A stretch of DNA of 64,000 bases from contig BCKC01000001.1 in the NCBI GenBank assembly GCA_001600455.1, positions 1,886,441 through 1,950,440 on the forward strand, read 5' to 3'. Of this stretch, positions 10,519 through 22,231 are shown one piece after another. A model generated the notes under the pieces. The model saw nothing but the letters and a program-made list of their open reading frames with translations, was not told where the DNA came from and made no database searches. Source of the DNA: Endocalyx cinctus. Its lineage: Eukaryota > Ascomycota > Sordariomycetes > Amphisphaeriales > Apiosporaceae. The translations under genes were made by a program, and so were the position numbers. The number at the start of each line of letters is the position of its first letter. The first letter of the stretch is position 1.

Positions 10519-13269
10519 CTAAATGCTAAGACTCTTAACACAGGTCCACAAGACGACGGGAACAACCACGTTATCATTACCACCGGTGAGGACCGCTTCC
10601 GTTAAACTGGCCGTGCTGGCGCAAGCGCCGGCTTTCCAGGCGGTAATGAACCACGGATCCATTGGGGCGGTAGTAGGCCAGCCGCCGAGGCGAAGCCAGA
10701 CGTGAACAGCGCCCAGCCCGACGAAAACGGCGCTGGCGAACGCGACGCTACCCTCGAGGCTCTTCCCGCCGCCCCAGAACCACTTGGTGCGGCCGAAGCG
10801 GCGTCCTATTAGCGAAGCCGCCGCGTCGCCTAAGCCCACGCACACCACCCCTGAGACCATGCTAATATCCCTCGTGGGTACACCCCAACCACGTAAGTAG
10901 CCTGTGCCGTTACGTGGAAGGGAGCCGAGCGACAACCATAGCGGTATCGCGCAGCCGATGAGGAGGAAGATATGCGAGATGACGACAGGGCCGCGAAGGT
11001 CTCGTCCATCGACGTAAGGAGCAAGAAATGTTGCAAGCGGTTTGGATAAGGGTGGTAGCTGACTTGCTCGTAAGAGGTCGAGAAGGAGGAAGAGAGTGAG
11101 AATGATGGACAAGGCGAGTGCAACAAATGTAGGGTCTATGAACGTAGCGGGTAAGAACATAGCAACCATCATGAAATGAAAAATCTTTCGTCTCGTGTCC
11201 ACCTCGTAGAAGGGTGAGAGTCGGAAAACCACCATTAGCCCGACTGCTATAACGCCGACACAGTACGCGCTTAGGAGAAGCCGTGTGTTCGCCTCACCAA
11301 AGTGATATTGGCGAAGTCGTTCGATCCATCCCATCGGAATTGCAATATCTTCATATTCGAGCGATCTCGGGGGTAGGCAGATCCATCGCTCTAAACAATT
11401 TATAAGTACCTGCCACCTGAACCAAGGCAAGTTTCCAAATAGGTAACCCAATGCCCAGCCCACGGGTTCGTTCCCATAGAGGGACTCCTCCTGAACGACC
11501 TCCTTGACGCCAATAAATGGAACGGGAATAAATATGGCGGCTATAACGCATACATAGACGTAGGCAGCATACATCCACTTACGAATTGTGGCCTGTCTTT
11601 GCGTTAGAGAGAAGAACGAGCGGATAGACATCGATGCTGTTCTCTTTTTTCGACCAGATGGAGTATGAGTGTGCGGTTTTTGCGTCGATCTGCCGATGCT
11701 CGTTATTGTGTGTCGACGTTTCGGTACTGAGCCAACTGCTCCGTCTACCACGCCTGAGGCCCTTTCCTGGTCGGCATCTAGAGTCGAAGTTGCATCCCCA
11801 TCAAGACTCTGAGAATCGATTTCATCTATTGCCAAAGTCCGAGAGCGCCAAAGTCCACCCGATAGAAAACTTCCGGGATCGTCGCTATCATCACAAGAAC
11901 CGCGGTCAAAATTATCCACGGCCGTATGAAGCAGCTCACTTTTTACTTTTCTCCAGGACAATTTCTCCGACCAAAACGCCCGGTGAGTCTTGGTTGGATT
12001 ATTTGGCCGCCTGAAACGCCACTTCGGGACTCGGGCGATAGCTATTCCCCACGAAATTGCGTGACTACACGATAGAAGGATGTCAATGCCCCCAATCCAC
12101 AACATTGCTTTTAATATCGTGAGTTGCGGGGAAGAAGAAAGAAGGAGGGTGTCAATGAGGACAACGGAGAGCAGTTGTAGCTCCGCAGGCAAGAGACTAG
12201 TCGTAGTCATATTATGCAAAACCAAGCATAAATTATAATGTAAAGGATATAATAATGTTGCAGTCTCAGCCGAGATGTTGGCTGGTGGTGCCTGCGTTTG
12301 GGAAGATATCTCAACATCTGATCCCTTATTCAACAAGTTCAAGGGGCTGTTCGAGAGAAACAAAGGTACACATGATAGTAGCCAATGCAAGGGAATACAT
12401 CCTTGATCGGAAGATCGGGTGGTTGGTATTAAGGAGGACGGGAGAGAACTGATAGCAAGGACTATGTTTGGCAGAACGACGAATGGATTATCGACGGCAA
12501 TAAGTGAGGACACAAACAAGGTGATTGTCGGTGGGTAGAAAAGCGGTGCTGGGTCGAAGGACGATGGTATAGATATGGGTACCGTCTGAGACGGCTGCCG
12601 GTGCCAGTACGCCCATATTATCAATCGTAAAGGGTAGAGTAAGGTCAAAGCTATCGTTATCCCGGCGCTAATATAGAGATCTAGATATATGTGAGCACTA
12701 CAAACAAAGATAGTTTAGGACTCCGGTGACGTACCTCTGCTCCAAAGATGCAGAATCGGTCGCACATTGGAATTTGTATTTACTAAAACACCTAGAAAGA
12801 CGATAATACTAAGCTCGATCAAGCGACGAAGTATCTCTTTTCTCCGCCTAACTTTATCAACCAGTTTCGTCGGTGTTTGGTCTGTGCTAAGCTCCTTCCG
12901 AGAGCTTACGGAGAGCTGTCGTCCTTCTTCTTCCAGCGCAGGAGACGGTAATGGTGTGGAAACTCCGGAAAAGATTTCATTTTTACCGCGTATCCCCTTG
13001 CGAAGTCTTCTCGGAGCAGGTAGACCCTTTAAGAAATGCTCGTCATCGGCCTCTGTACCGCTGTCACTAGTCTGGGTGGACTCGGCCGTGGGGTTGGAGA
13101 ATTGAGGATGCGATCGGTCGGATGGATGAAGAAGGTCTTGGTTTTGTAGATGATAAGGATGAGGAGACCGCTGTAGCGCTCTTAAGGAATCCTGATCTCT
13201 CGCTAGGGAAGAAGAAACAGGCGACGCATCGAGAGAAGCAGCAGACGACGGGTCGAGGTACTCGGTCAT
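10519..13269 (-). CDS. SEC59: Dolichol kinase
   Basis: Exons 13269-12735 and 12680-10519 joined across a 54 bp intron; 898 residues. Phosphorylates dolichol with CTP in the ER membrane, making the dolichyl phosphate that feeds N-glycosylation, O-mannosylation and GPI anchor synthesis. Seen: a soluble, Ser-rich N-terminal region of about 160 residues, then many hydrophobic segments. The family signatures are DTRRKIFHFMM near residue 673 and, in the C-terminal CTP-binding region, GLGDAAASLIGRRFG (Asp near 797) followed by KSLEGS. Yeast Sec59 is much shorter (about 520 residues), and the extra length here lies in the N-terminal half. An earlier AG (at 12670) would put a stop in frame, so the acceptor at 12681 was chosen. 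Confidence 0.95.
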
Positions 13270-15462
13270 ATCGAGTCCTAGCGTCGGAGAATATCACATT
13301 AATTTCTCAAACGTTTTAAAATGGATCGTCATGTATATAAATCTGTATTAACAGCATTATATTCTAACTGTCTGAGAAATAATTACTGAAGTGTACGTGT
13401 AGATGAAACGAATTGCTGCGGGGGTATTTCAATGACGAACGACAGCGACAACGACAATAAAGATAGTTTACACATTAAACAAACATCTTTGAGATATTAA
13501 GATTCAATTATCACATGCCGGTGGTTCGTTACAACACGTATGTTTGTTCTTGCTTTAGCTCCTAAGCGTAATTATCTGCTCCGTCGCGAAGTAACCTAAA
13601 AGACTTGCTAACTTATCGTAGGTTTAGTGAGAGCTTGGAAAGCCGAGACTCACGTGAAATGATTACATAACTCTCATTGCAGATGTCCATGATCCACGGG
13701 TATACGTACATACGTACTCCATACATAAATAGTATGGATACATACGGAGTATACATACTATTTATGTATATATAATGGATATGTACAGTATATCAAAGCA
13801 GACCGCATAATCTATTTTTATACATCCCTCATTCAGTTGAAATGATTGAGTGGACAGACAGACTCCAGAGTCCAGACAAACGAAACAGCTCGCCAAGCAC
13901 AACTCAGGTCTTTTCAAAGGCCGTAATAAGACTTGAGTCTTATCTTCTTTGCCGTGCCGTTCATGAAATTACATATTGATACATGTGCTCGATATGCAGT
14001 ATTAATATACCCTACATGTAAGTAATGATGGTCTGTTTCTTTCGCAAAGCAATGATGGGGACACGAGAGAATTTAAATGAGAGGATCTGCAAGTCTTATA
14101 CTGTACGCTGCGCAATAGTTTACTGCGTTCGTTGACCTGTGACTGAGGTGAGGACAATACTTTGTTTTTAAAAGTTAGCTACAACCACCATAATCCTGTT
14201 TTACCAGGGTGGGAAAAGAGAACGAAAACTCGTATTCCACTTCCTGACAACGTCAGAGACCCTCCCCCTACCCTAAGGAGGCGAAGATCCCAACACAGGC
14301 TAGCCCAATGGAACCCTTAGCTTTTCTCTTTAGAACTACCTAAATTATGACAGCCGCCAACAAGCTGAACTTCCTACTGTACAAGGACAGGAGAGAGATC
14401 CGGCATTCCGGAACCATAAAACTTAAGAAATAGTCTTGTTATTGCGAATGAATTTCTATGCACTGTATTGCCATGACGCAGATGGAGAAAAAGCATTAGC
14501 CTACAACTCAGGATTCAGATACGAAAAGGAGACTAATTGACCGCTCTACTCTTCAGCGTAGGTAATTCATTCGTAGCACACGTATGAACGAATATACAGT
14601 ACGTTTGTAGTCGAATGATTATAGTAGTATAGATAAGAATGAAACGCCTGTGCCGGCATCAAATGTACCTTACACTACAATCAAGTCTTTTTTTAACAAA
14701 ACTGAATGGGAGGAAAAGTTCCGAAACAGACCCTGCATGAGTTAGCCCATCATTCTAGATGATATCTCGGGTTCTCCCTGACTAACCTAGTCGTCGACCC
14801 GCACAAGCTTCGTATAACCGTATTATTGTGGAGAGATCTGAGGAGGCAGTGAAATACTTATTCAGGTTTTCTTTGTTGTTTTGTCAGACTAAAAGAGACT
14901 GGTTGACTGGCTGATGGCACTAAAACACGAATTCGTGATCAGTTCACTGTGTAATATGTCACATATGTATATGTATGTATTTATATATTTGTGATTCGCT
15001 CTATTTCGGAAACATACAGATTGCCTATCTGCAGAGCTTATGTATTGTGATATCTCCCATATCCGCTTGGGAATACCACCACCACCACGACAACATATCC
15101 AGTTTTAAATATACGTAAACGGAGCTTTCCTAGTAATTCCTTCAGCCAAGCTGCATCTAATAAAATCTGCATCTTTTTTTTTTCTTTTTTTTTTCGCCAC
15201 CTGCAGCATTTCATTCTTTACGAGCTGTCAACTGCAGTAGCTTACACTCTTAAGTTTCTGGCCGATCCGATCTTCTGAACTATTGAGACCTATTACGCTC
15301 TCAAGAGAAAAAAAAAAAAAAAAGAGACATTATCGGGAATACGGAGTGCATACTCTCGGTATATTCTCCGACTTACTAATACTAATATTTTGTTTATTTC
15401 TTTTCTTTTTATTCTCTCGCTTTTTTAATTAATCTTTTTTTTTTATATTCCCTCTTCTCGAC
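13270..15462. other. 2.2 kb intergenic between divergent genes
   Basis: Shared upstream region of dolichol kinase (minus) and the Ser/Thr-rich surface protein (plus). No long frame on either strand; a 28-codon ATG frame at 14347 is not supported. The last 150 bases before the plus-strand gene are very T/C-rich, a common fungal core-promoter feature. A strong inverted repeat lies at 13721-13769. Confidence 0.6.
13721..13769. repeat. Perfect 16 bp inverted repeat with 17 bp loop
   Basis: Arms 13721-13736 (atacataaatagtatg) and 13754-13769 are exact reverse complements. The loop itself contains atacatacggagtat. It could form a hairpin in single-stranded DNA or RNA, or be a remnant of a small transposon end. 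No target-site duplication was noticed. Confidence 0.75.
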
Positions 15463-16628
15463 ATGGCATCCCAACATACCCAGAAAAATGGCTTGCTAGA
15501 CGATATCGAAAGTTTCGTCGATGAGAAGACAACCCCGGTCCAGCCCCGAAACGTTCGACAACGCATACAAGACAAGATGCCACTCAAACGGTGCTTCTTC
15601 CTGGTCTTCCTCACCGGCCTCTTCTTGGTCGCCGTAGGTCACGCCGCCTGCCACAGAAAGGCGGTGCTACCCCAGCAGCCGCAGGCGGAATCCGACCCGG
15701 GCCTGACCAACATCGTGTGGCTGGCCAAGAGACAGGGTAACGACACCTCGTCCGTTTCTGACGCGGCTACCACCACCAGCGACGCGGCCCCGACCTCCAC
15801 CGCTGACACCACCACGGAGGATACTACCACGGAGGATACTGCAACGACAACCAGCTCGGAGACCACGCCGGTAGAAACGTCCACAACGGAGGCGGAGCCG
15901 ACGTCGGACGCGACCACTACCACTACGCCGGCTCAGGAAACAACCACTTCTGTACCCGCCGATTCGACTACAACGACTCAGGCGGCTCCCACCTCGACGG
16001 CGACATCGCAAGTTCCCGAGACTACCACCGAGTCCCCCGCTACAACTAGTACGTCCGAAACCTCAAGCCCTGGGTCAATGCCAACTACTAGCACATCTAC
16101 TACCCCTTTATCTTCTACTACTACTACCACTACTACTACTTCTATCCCCTCTTCCACCTCTTCACCTTCTTCACCCTCGTCCTCAGTTTCCTCTACCGTA
16201 TTTTCTTCTATTTCTCTCACGGGTACGTCCAGTTGGTAATTTCCACTCGGCTTATCCAACTCATCGATTCGCCCTCACTCTTTACACACCCTTGACCCAG
16301 GGGCAAAATGATATTACAACTTTCTTTACTTTTTTATGTTCTCTGTCCATACTAATTAATATCTATAGACACAACTCCCGCTCCCACGACCACCACTTCA
16401 ATCCCGATGACGTCGTCCACCGTCACCAAATCCACCACGCTCCCCAACGGCCAGGTGTCTTACGTCACCTCTTTGACCACCTACATCGCCCCCGACGCGT
16501 CGGGAGCCGCCGCGGCATCGACGACGGACGACTCGTCGCTTCAGAGCGGCGTCGGCGTTTCCTTCCCCAGGGCCCCCATCGTCGAGATCGTCGCCGGAAT
16601 TATCGCCGGTGGAATGATGTTGATATAA
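15463..16628 (+). CDS. Ser/Thr-rich mucin-like surface protein
   Basis: Exons 15463-16222 and 16369-16628 (146 bp intron, phase 1); 339 residues from the first ATG. Seen: a hydrophilic head of 38 residues, then MPLKRCFFLVFLTGLF...VGHA-A, which is a textbook secretion signal if translation starts at Met39 (15577) and a signal anchor if it starts at Met1. A Lys-Arg pair in LAKRQGND looks like a Kex2 site. A stretch of over 200 residues made mostly of Thr, Ser, Pro and Ala follows, as in O-mannosylated wall stalks. A short conserved-looking block (TVTKSTTLPNGQVSYVTSLT) precedes a hydrophobic end (IVEIVAGIIAGGMMLI) that resembles a GPI signal. Probably a wall or plasma-membrane glycoprotein; no enzymatic domain seen. 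The start codon is undecided. Confidence 0.8.
16118..16143 (+). repeat. (ACT)n codon repeat in mucin stalk
   Basis: Nearly pure Act/Acc codons encoding about eight threonines in a row. Such repeats vary in length between strains and would change the stalk length. Confidence 0.7.
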
Positions 16629-17588
16629 AATATTCAGCACCACCAGCCTTACCTCATTTATCTCGCCATCCATTTAATCACTATTACTACTACATAATTT
16701 TACACATCGCCGTTTTCATTTAATTTTTCTGATTTGGGTTTCATTAGTTTAGCAGGACGGGGGAAAAATGGTGCATATTCTAAGCTTCCAAGGTTTGCAT
16801 ACATAGACAGGACAAAAAAACATCTTTGGGTATTGGGAGCATTTACATTCCTTTAAATCTCGACGGACGGGCAGCATGGCTTAAGGATAATAGAATAATA
16901 TCTGTATTTCTTTTTATGGGTGGGCACGCTACGACTGGACGAATTTGGGAGGAAACGAGGCAATTTTAAATCAATGGGCCGTAATAATAGTATCCTCATA
17001 CACTATCCTTAAGTTAGTACATAGAACAAAAATAATAAATACATAATAAATATGTCAAAAGTCTGCTTCGGATAAATATGTGAACATATACACAGTATGT
17101 TTATGCTACAATGACCTAAGCACGCCCTGTGTTATATCTCCTATTTACTTCGGAGGCAGCAAGTACACAAGGTTGGGTTTACTGAGTCTTCAAAACCTGA
17201 ATGAGATATTTGTTTACTTTAGGACGGGAGAGGTGTAGATACAGCAGACTACAAGGAGAAAACGCTATTAGTGACATTCACAGGTGGATAATCTTACTAT
17301 TTATATCAACAGACTTTCTATCTATGCATGAAAGTCTAAATTTTTAAAAATCAGAAGGCATATCATGAAGCACAAAGTCGGTGCTTATTCTACAGCGGAA
17401 GCGCCACCATACCCCGGGAAACCGTCATCAGCATCCATAAAACAGCCATTGAATCTGTAATGGCTACTGAAGACTTGTAAACAAAACGCCGTAATTAGGT
17501 AGGAGTATAGGTAAAAAAATATCGCCATAATCGTGGCTAAGTCGAAGCGCATGTATATACATTGCAAATGTCTTTCATAGTCGTAATA
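16629..17588. other. Intergenic between convergent genes
   Basis: No gene seen. AT-rich, and would hold the 3' UTRs of the surface protein (plus) and the FAM32A homologue (minus). Short frames at 17385-17567 and nearby are not coding-like. Confidence 0.55.
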
Positions 17589-18117
17589 TTATCCTGGGCC
17601 GATCTTGGGCATGTCGTGATGTTCGCTGAGTTTGGACAGGTACGTGTTGAGGCCTTCGACCCTTTCTTTGTGTGTCTTTCGTAGGTCGGCTGCCGTAGTG
17701 GGATCTTCGAGCATCTTAAGCATCTAAATTTTATCGCAATTACGTTAGTATGATGATTATGGACGAAGTAAATGGTGGGTTTAAGCAAGTAAGATCTTCG
17801 TATTCGTAACAACATACCTTCTTGCGCATAGCTTCTTCATGCCGTCTCTCTGCTTCAGTCTTGTAATCTTCTACTTGATCTTCCACTTCGTCTGAGACTT
17901 TACCATCTCCTTCTCGCTTACTATCCTCTACTTCTTTTTTCTTTTGGTCAACATCGTCGCCGGAGGATGTGGTTTTATTGAGAGCACGTTCGAGACTCGC
18001 AGCTCTGTCCGTGTTCTTGCTCTTATCCTTCTTCTTTTTCTTGGACTTTTGTACTTTAGCCCCTTTCAATTTAAGGGCACCGCTGCCGCTAACCGACGTG
18101 TATTCGTCGCCCGGCAT
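17589..18117 (-). CDS. FAM32A-like protein (DUF1754), splicing-associated
   Basis: Exons 18117-17818 and 17723-17589 (94 bp intron, phase 0); 144 residues. Seen: an N-terminal [20 protein letters not shown], the conserved KLKG...KKKKK block of the FAM32A family; a charged, helix-prone middle; and a C-terminal [20 protein letters not shown] followed by HDMPKIGPG, the family's conserved end. In humans FAM32A acts in the catalytic spliceosome, with its C-terminus reaching the active site to favour exon ligation; a similar nuclear role is inferred here. The last exon is only 45 codons. Both the start and the end match the family's usual size of 110-150 residues. Confidence 0.9.
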
Positions 18118-18780
18118 TTTGCTTCATATGTTTGTCAGTTATGTTTGATGAATGCTGTAGTCTTAGAGGGACGAATGGCTTGATTTGTAGACTAATATGG
18201 ATATCCACATTATTTGATCTGCCAGCTGCCTGTTAGGATGTAGCTTATTTTGGGAGTAGCTACAGCTGGCAACAGCTGTTATTAAATCGCGATGTTTCGG
18301 AGATATCCATACGCCGGGCATTCATAGATATGAGACAAAAACAAACTGCAAAGCAACGTAGGAAAGACAAATGTTCTAAATTACTTAGATTACCATCGAG
18401 ATTGCTTAAACTTATAAACAAATATTTGGGTACGAGGTAATAAATTTTACAGCCTGACAGCTTACCAGGTCAAGACAACTGGTATAACGATGTCTACTCA
18501 ATAGCTCTACATATGCAGTTAAACGGCTAGAATAGTATGTACCTCTTCCCCGTAAAAGTATTGATATTTTCTCATGTTTGCTTTTGATTTCTCCATTCCC
18601 ATTCCGTGTATACATGCAAAAGAAAAAACGCCCGATTTTTTTTACCTATCGATGATGTTGAAAGTACCTTAAGTGTCGCCATCTAGCACTATTTTTTACT
18701 CCTTCGTGTATATGTGGAAAAACACGAGCTTCATCCATGACACAGTGTAATATATGTCACCGCTCAGTATCTGCATGACT
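18118..18780. other. Intergenic, no gene seen
   Basis: Spacer between the FAM32A homologue's start and the end of the phosphoserine aminotransferase gene, both on the minus strand. It contains the near-palindrome agctgcctgttag...ctacagctggcaacagct at about 18222-18278. No coding frame. Confidence 0.5.
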
Positions 18781-20513
18781 TTACGCTCGAGCGAAATCGT
18801 GGAGGAACTGAGCGAGCTTTTCGGCTCCGGCAAGGGGGATAGAATTGTAATTGCTAGCGCGAATACCGCCGACGCTTCTGTGGCCAGCCAGACCAGTGAG
18901 ACCGATTGACGTTCCCTTCTTCAAGAAGTCTGCCTCGGTAGCTTCGGAATCACCATTCTATAGCGAATATTTAGTATTTAATCAGTGACAAGTAAAATTT
19001 ACGTAGAGGTGGTAATAGAAAGTTTGCTTTCTTAGACTTCCCGTGCAAGCAGTAGCATCGATGACTCTAAGCAAGTGGGATGATCTAACTCACCTTTGTG
19101 ATTCGGAAGCAGATGTTCATCCTCGAGCGTACGGACTTCTCTGGCACGATCTTGTAGATATCTGGGTATGCCTCAAGTGCGCTGTAAATAATAGTTGACT
19201 TCTTGTTGGAGATAGCTTCCTGACCGTCAACCTTGTCAGGATACGTGCTGAGGAGTTTCTTCAACACCTGTCCAGCTATATAAACGCTGTATACCATATT
19301 AATAACAGACTCCCTCCCTTCTTCCAATGGCTGAAACCAGGGAAACTTACTCAAAGATGCTCAATGTGTTATACAAGCTGTTGTTCTTCACGATTGTCTC
19401 GTAGGAAAATACCACTGGTGCAATAGGCAAGCCGAGTTTCCTCATCAAAGCTGGCGAAGGCTGCGGGCACGTGGGTGGCAGAAGGCTCTTCTTGATAATA
19501 ACTACCGTGACCCCAGTTGATCCCAAATTCTTCTGAGCACCGAAGAATATCGCGGAAAAATTTTTGACGGGAATCCTTCGCGAGAGAATGTTTGAGGACA
19601 TATCGGCCACGACAATAGGGCCGGAGCCGTCTGCCTTCGGAGCGAGACATTCGGGAAAGCCGGGAAATTCCACCCCTGCCGCAATGATTAGAAAATCTGT
19701 AAACATCCATTCAATAGTATGATGTGAGTATTACCATCTACGGTTTCGTTGTCACAGAAGTAGACCATTGCCTGATCTTTCGACAAGTTCCAGGAGCTCT
19801 CCTCGGGGATGTTGCCAAACTTGCCGTTGTTGACTTTGCGAGCATCGGCAACTACATTGATATGTTCCGGACCCACGAGACGAGCGGCTTCCTGAGAGGC
19901 TTTTAGCGACCACCCACCGGTGACCAAGTAGTCTACCTTTAGCTCATCATCGACGGCTTTTCTGAGCGCCGATAGAAGCTTCTCCTGGTCGGCTTCTTCT
20001 TCGCTCTTCGCGCCTAGCTGTGTCAAGATTTCCGCCTTCTTCCTCGTAACCCACGCGCCTACGAGGTTATACACGGTGCAAGAAAACTGTCCGCTACCTC
20101 CGGCTTGCATGAAACAAATTTCATAATCGTCCGGGATATCCAAATAGTTCGCCAGGTCGGCTTTGGCGTTATTTATGATTTCGGTGGCATGTTTAGATCT
20201 ATGGCTATGCTCTGCAATGCCCAGACCAGTGCCATTGAAGTTAAGTAGCGCTTCCGCCGCATTTTCAAGGACCTGAGTCGGAAGAAGTGCGGGCCCGGCA
20301 CCAAACTCAAAAACGTCACAAGTTAGTATTAAAACAAAAAAATCCTTCAACCTTAATATATATTTGGCATAACCTCGCAAATCTGGCACAAGGGTTTTTG
20401 ATATGTATTACCTCAAGACCAAGACTTAGGAAAATTTTGAGAAACAAGTTATGAGATTATAAGCGTATAAGCTCTTAAATACTTACATACGTAATGTCCT
20501 CTCTGGTCGGCAT
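18781..20513 (-). CDS. SER1: Phosphoserine aminotransferase
   Basis: Five exons: 20513-20487, 20305-19735, 19675-19351, 19286-19094 and 18957-18781; 430 residues. A PLP enzyme of class V that converts 3-phosphohydroxypyruvate plus glutamate to phosphoserine plus 2-oxoglutarate, the second step of serine synthesis. Seen: the start MPTREDITYFGAGPALLP with its first nine codons on a separate exon; GLGIAEHSHRSK; FMQAGGSGQFSC; and FFGAQKNLGSTGVTVVIIKK with the PLP-binding Lys near residue 248. It ends with GLAGHRSVGGIRASNYNS, the usual C-terminal signature. Length matches other filamentous fungi. The 181 bp first intron has a canonical actaac branch site 21 bases before the acceptor. Confidence 0.96.
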
Positions 20514-22231
20514 TTTACGGCTCTGAAATCAGAATTTTTATGAATAAGAAAAAAAAAAAACAAGTTCGTCAGTGTCGAAATGTTGAAAAGAAAATTCGTG
20601 ATAACTTTATGACTGCAATATCCCCTTGGGCTGATTCAACTACGGAAGCTATATTCTGCCATATTACACCGCCATGCACTTACTCACTTATTTCCACCAA
20701 GCACCTGTCAATTAGCTAAACCTCGGGACAGTTACAATATACGTCGTGGTCCATCATTAAGCAATGAGCCTGAATACTGTACGTAAATGTATGTATTCTG
20801 AGCCTAGCGATACCGGACCGTAATCCACACAACCACTTCCCGAAGCTATACCTTTTTAGGCTAGTTACAAAAATACAAGAGCCAGTCTCTTATCGACTGA
20901 TAAGCTTATCGATTATCTAAGATGGCCTAGCTGTCTATGCTTATATCATGACCTCGGTTTATTGAATATTACGGTACGCTAACCGCTATCTTAGCTTTAT
21001 ACGTAATCGTCCAATCAGAAGCCCTAGATTAATGTGAATGCTGTCCCACCGAAAAAAAAAATTCGCTACTTCTTATAAAAACTTCCCAGGTAAAATTTTC
21101 TCCCTTCCTTTTTTCTTCTTTTTCTTCCTCAGATCAAAAAGTATTCACAGAGTTGCCACGACCGTCACCTTGACTACCTCACAGTGATGAGTTGCCATTC
21201 TCCATTTCGAGAATCACTCTGGAGATAAATCTCCTTATTAGGAAGTCTCCTGAACGCCATTTATGGCTATGTACTGGAGATGTCGAAAACCAAGGATACA
21301 TACCACACATCAGTAAAATTTTAAGTTATTTAGAATCAACATAAACAGTAAGCCATCGTAGTCTTGATCTGTACATGGCAATACATTCCGAATCATACGT
21401 GATAAGTTGAGAAAAAATAAATAAATAAATAAACAAATAAGATGAACAACGTGAGAAGCACAAGGAGACGAGCGCATAAGTTGTTAGGGCTATCTGAGTA
21501 CATATTCCATCAAGATTGGTATAGGATCGATATGTGATAAATGGTTCATGCTCTACAGAATGAACATATAACCAACCTGAGTCTGATTCCAAACCAAAAA
21601 TTCTCTAAAGAATTTCAAAATATGGGAATGGAGCGTCTATTTAGGGCGTCTAGTGTCTCGCTGAAGGGCGAGAGAGCATGGTAGGTCTCACTATGATGTT
21701 TCATTCACGCATCCGGCCAGATCGGTCGGCATCGAACTTCGATCTTTGGAATCGAATCTAATCTCCTACAAACTCACCATACCAAAGGTAGGTATTCAAA
21801 CTACAGTTTATGTAAGCGCAACTACACCAGGTTCGAGGAATGCCTCGTAATCCTACATCATTCTTCGACCTCGAAATCCATTCTCACCGTACCTGAGCTG
21901 GCGGCTCTTCGGGGATGAGACATGACAATTATACTATGAATCTAACCTTCCGGCTTCGTTATAAAGATGGAGCAATATCCTTCTGTTTTCGACAAAAATT
22001 TTTTATCATCACCATCACCAACAATCTCTTACTACTACCACCACCTTAATAACTAGTCACTCGTTCACTGCCAACTTGGCTACCACATTCTTTTAGCTAC
22101 AAACTAGAACTTCACACTCGTTTACTCAACAGTATCAATTAGATCTTTGTCGATCGTTTAATAGGTATCATTACCACACAAGAATATAATTTATCAAATA
22201 ATCAACCCAAACAAAACCAACATCAACCAAA
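20514..22231. other. Intergenic, shared upstream region
   Basis: Between the divergent aminotransferase (minus) and GPI-type protein (plus). No gene seen. The last 250 bases before the plus-strand ATG contain a TATA-like element and a CA/CT-rich leader. Confidence 0.55.
21960..21966 (+). promoter_or_regulatory. TATA-like element
   Basis: TATAAAG, 266 bases upstream of the ATG at 22232. It is followed by a pyrimidine- and CA-rich leader that ends in a good fungal start context (aaccaaaATG). Such promoters are common for highly expressed fungal genes. Inferred only from sequence. Confidence 0.35.

Noticed and set aside
12660..12735. Alternative acceptor at 12670 for the dolichol kinase intron
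   Set aside because: It brings a TAA into frame after three codons; the acceptor at 12681 keeps the long frame open.
14347..14433. 28-codon ATG frame
   Set aside because: Too short, no splice partner, no conserved feature visible.
15639..16259. Minus-strand Val/Gly/Ser and Arg-rich frames
   Set aside because: Antisense of the Thr/Ser-coded stalk; low-complexity shadows.
21650..21860. tRNA-like words (ggttcgag, ggaatcgaat)
   Set aside because: No matching A box, acceptor stem or anticodon arm could be folded on either strand.
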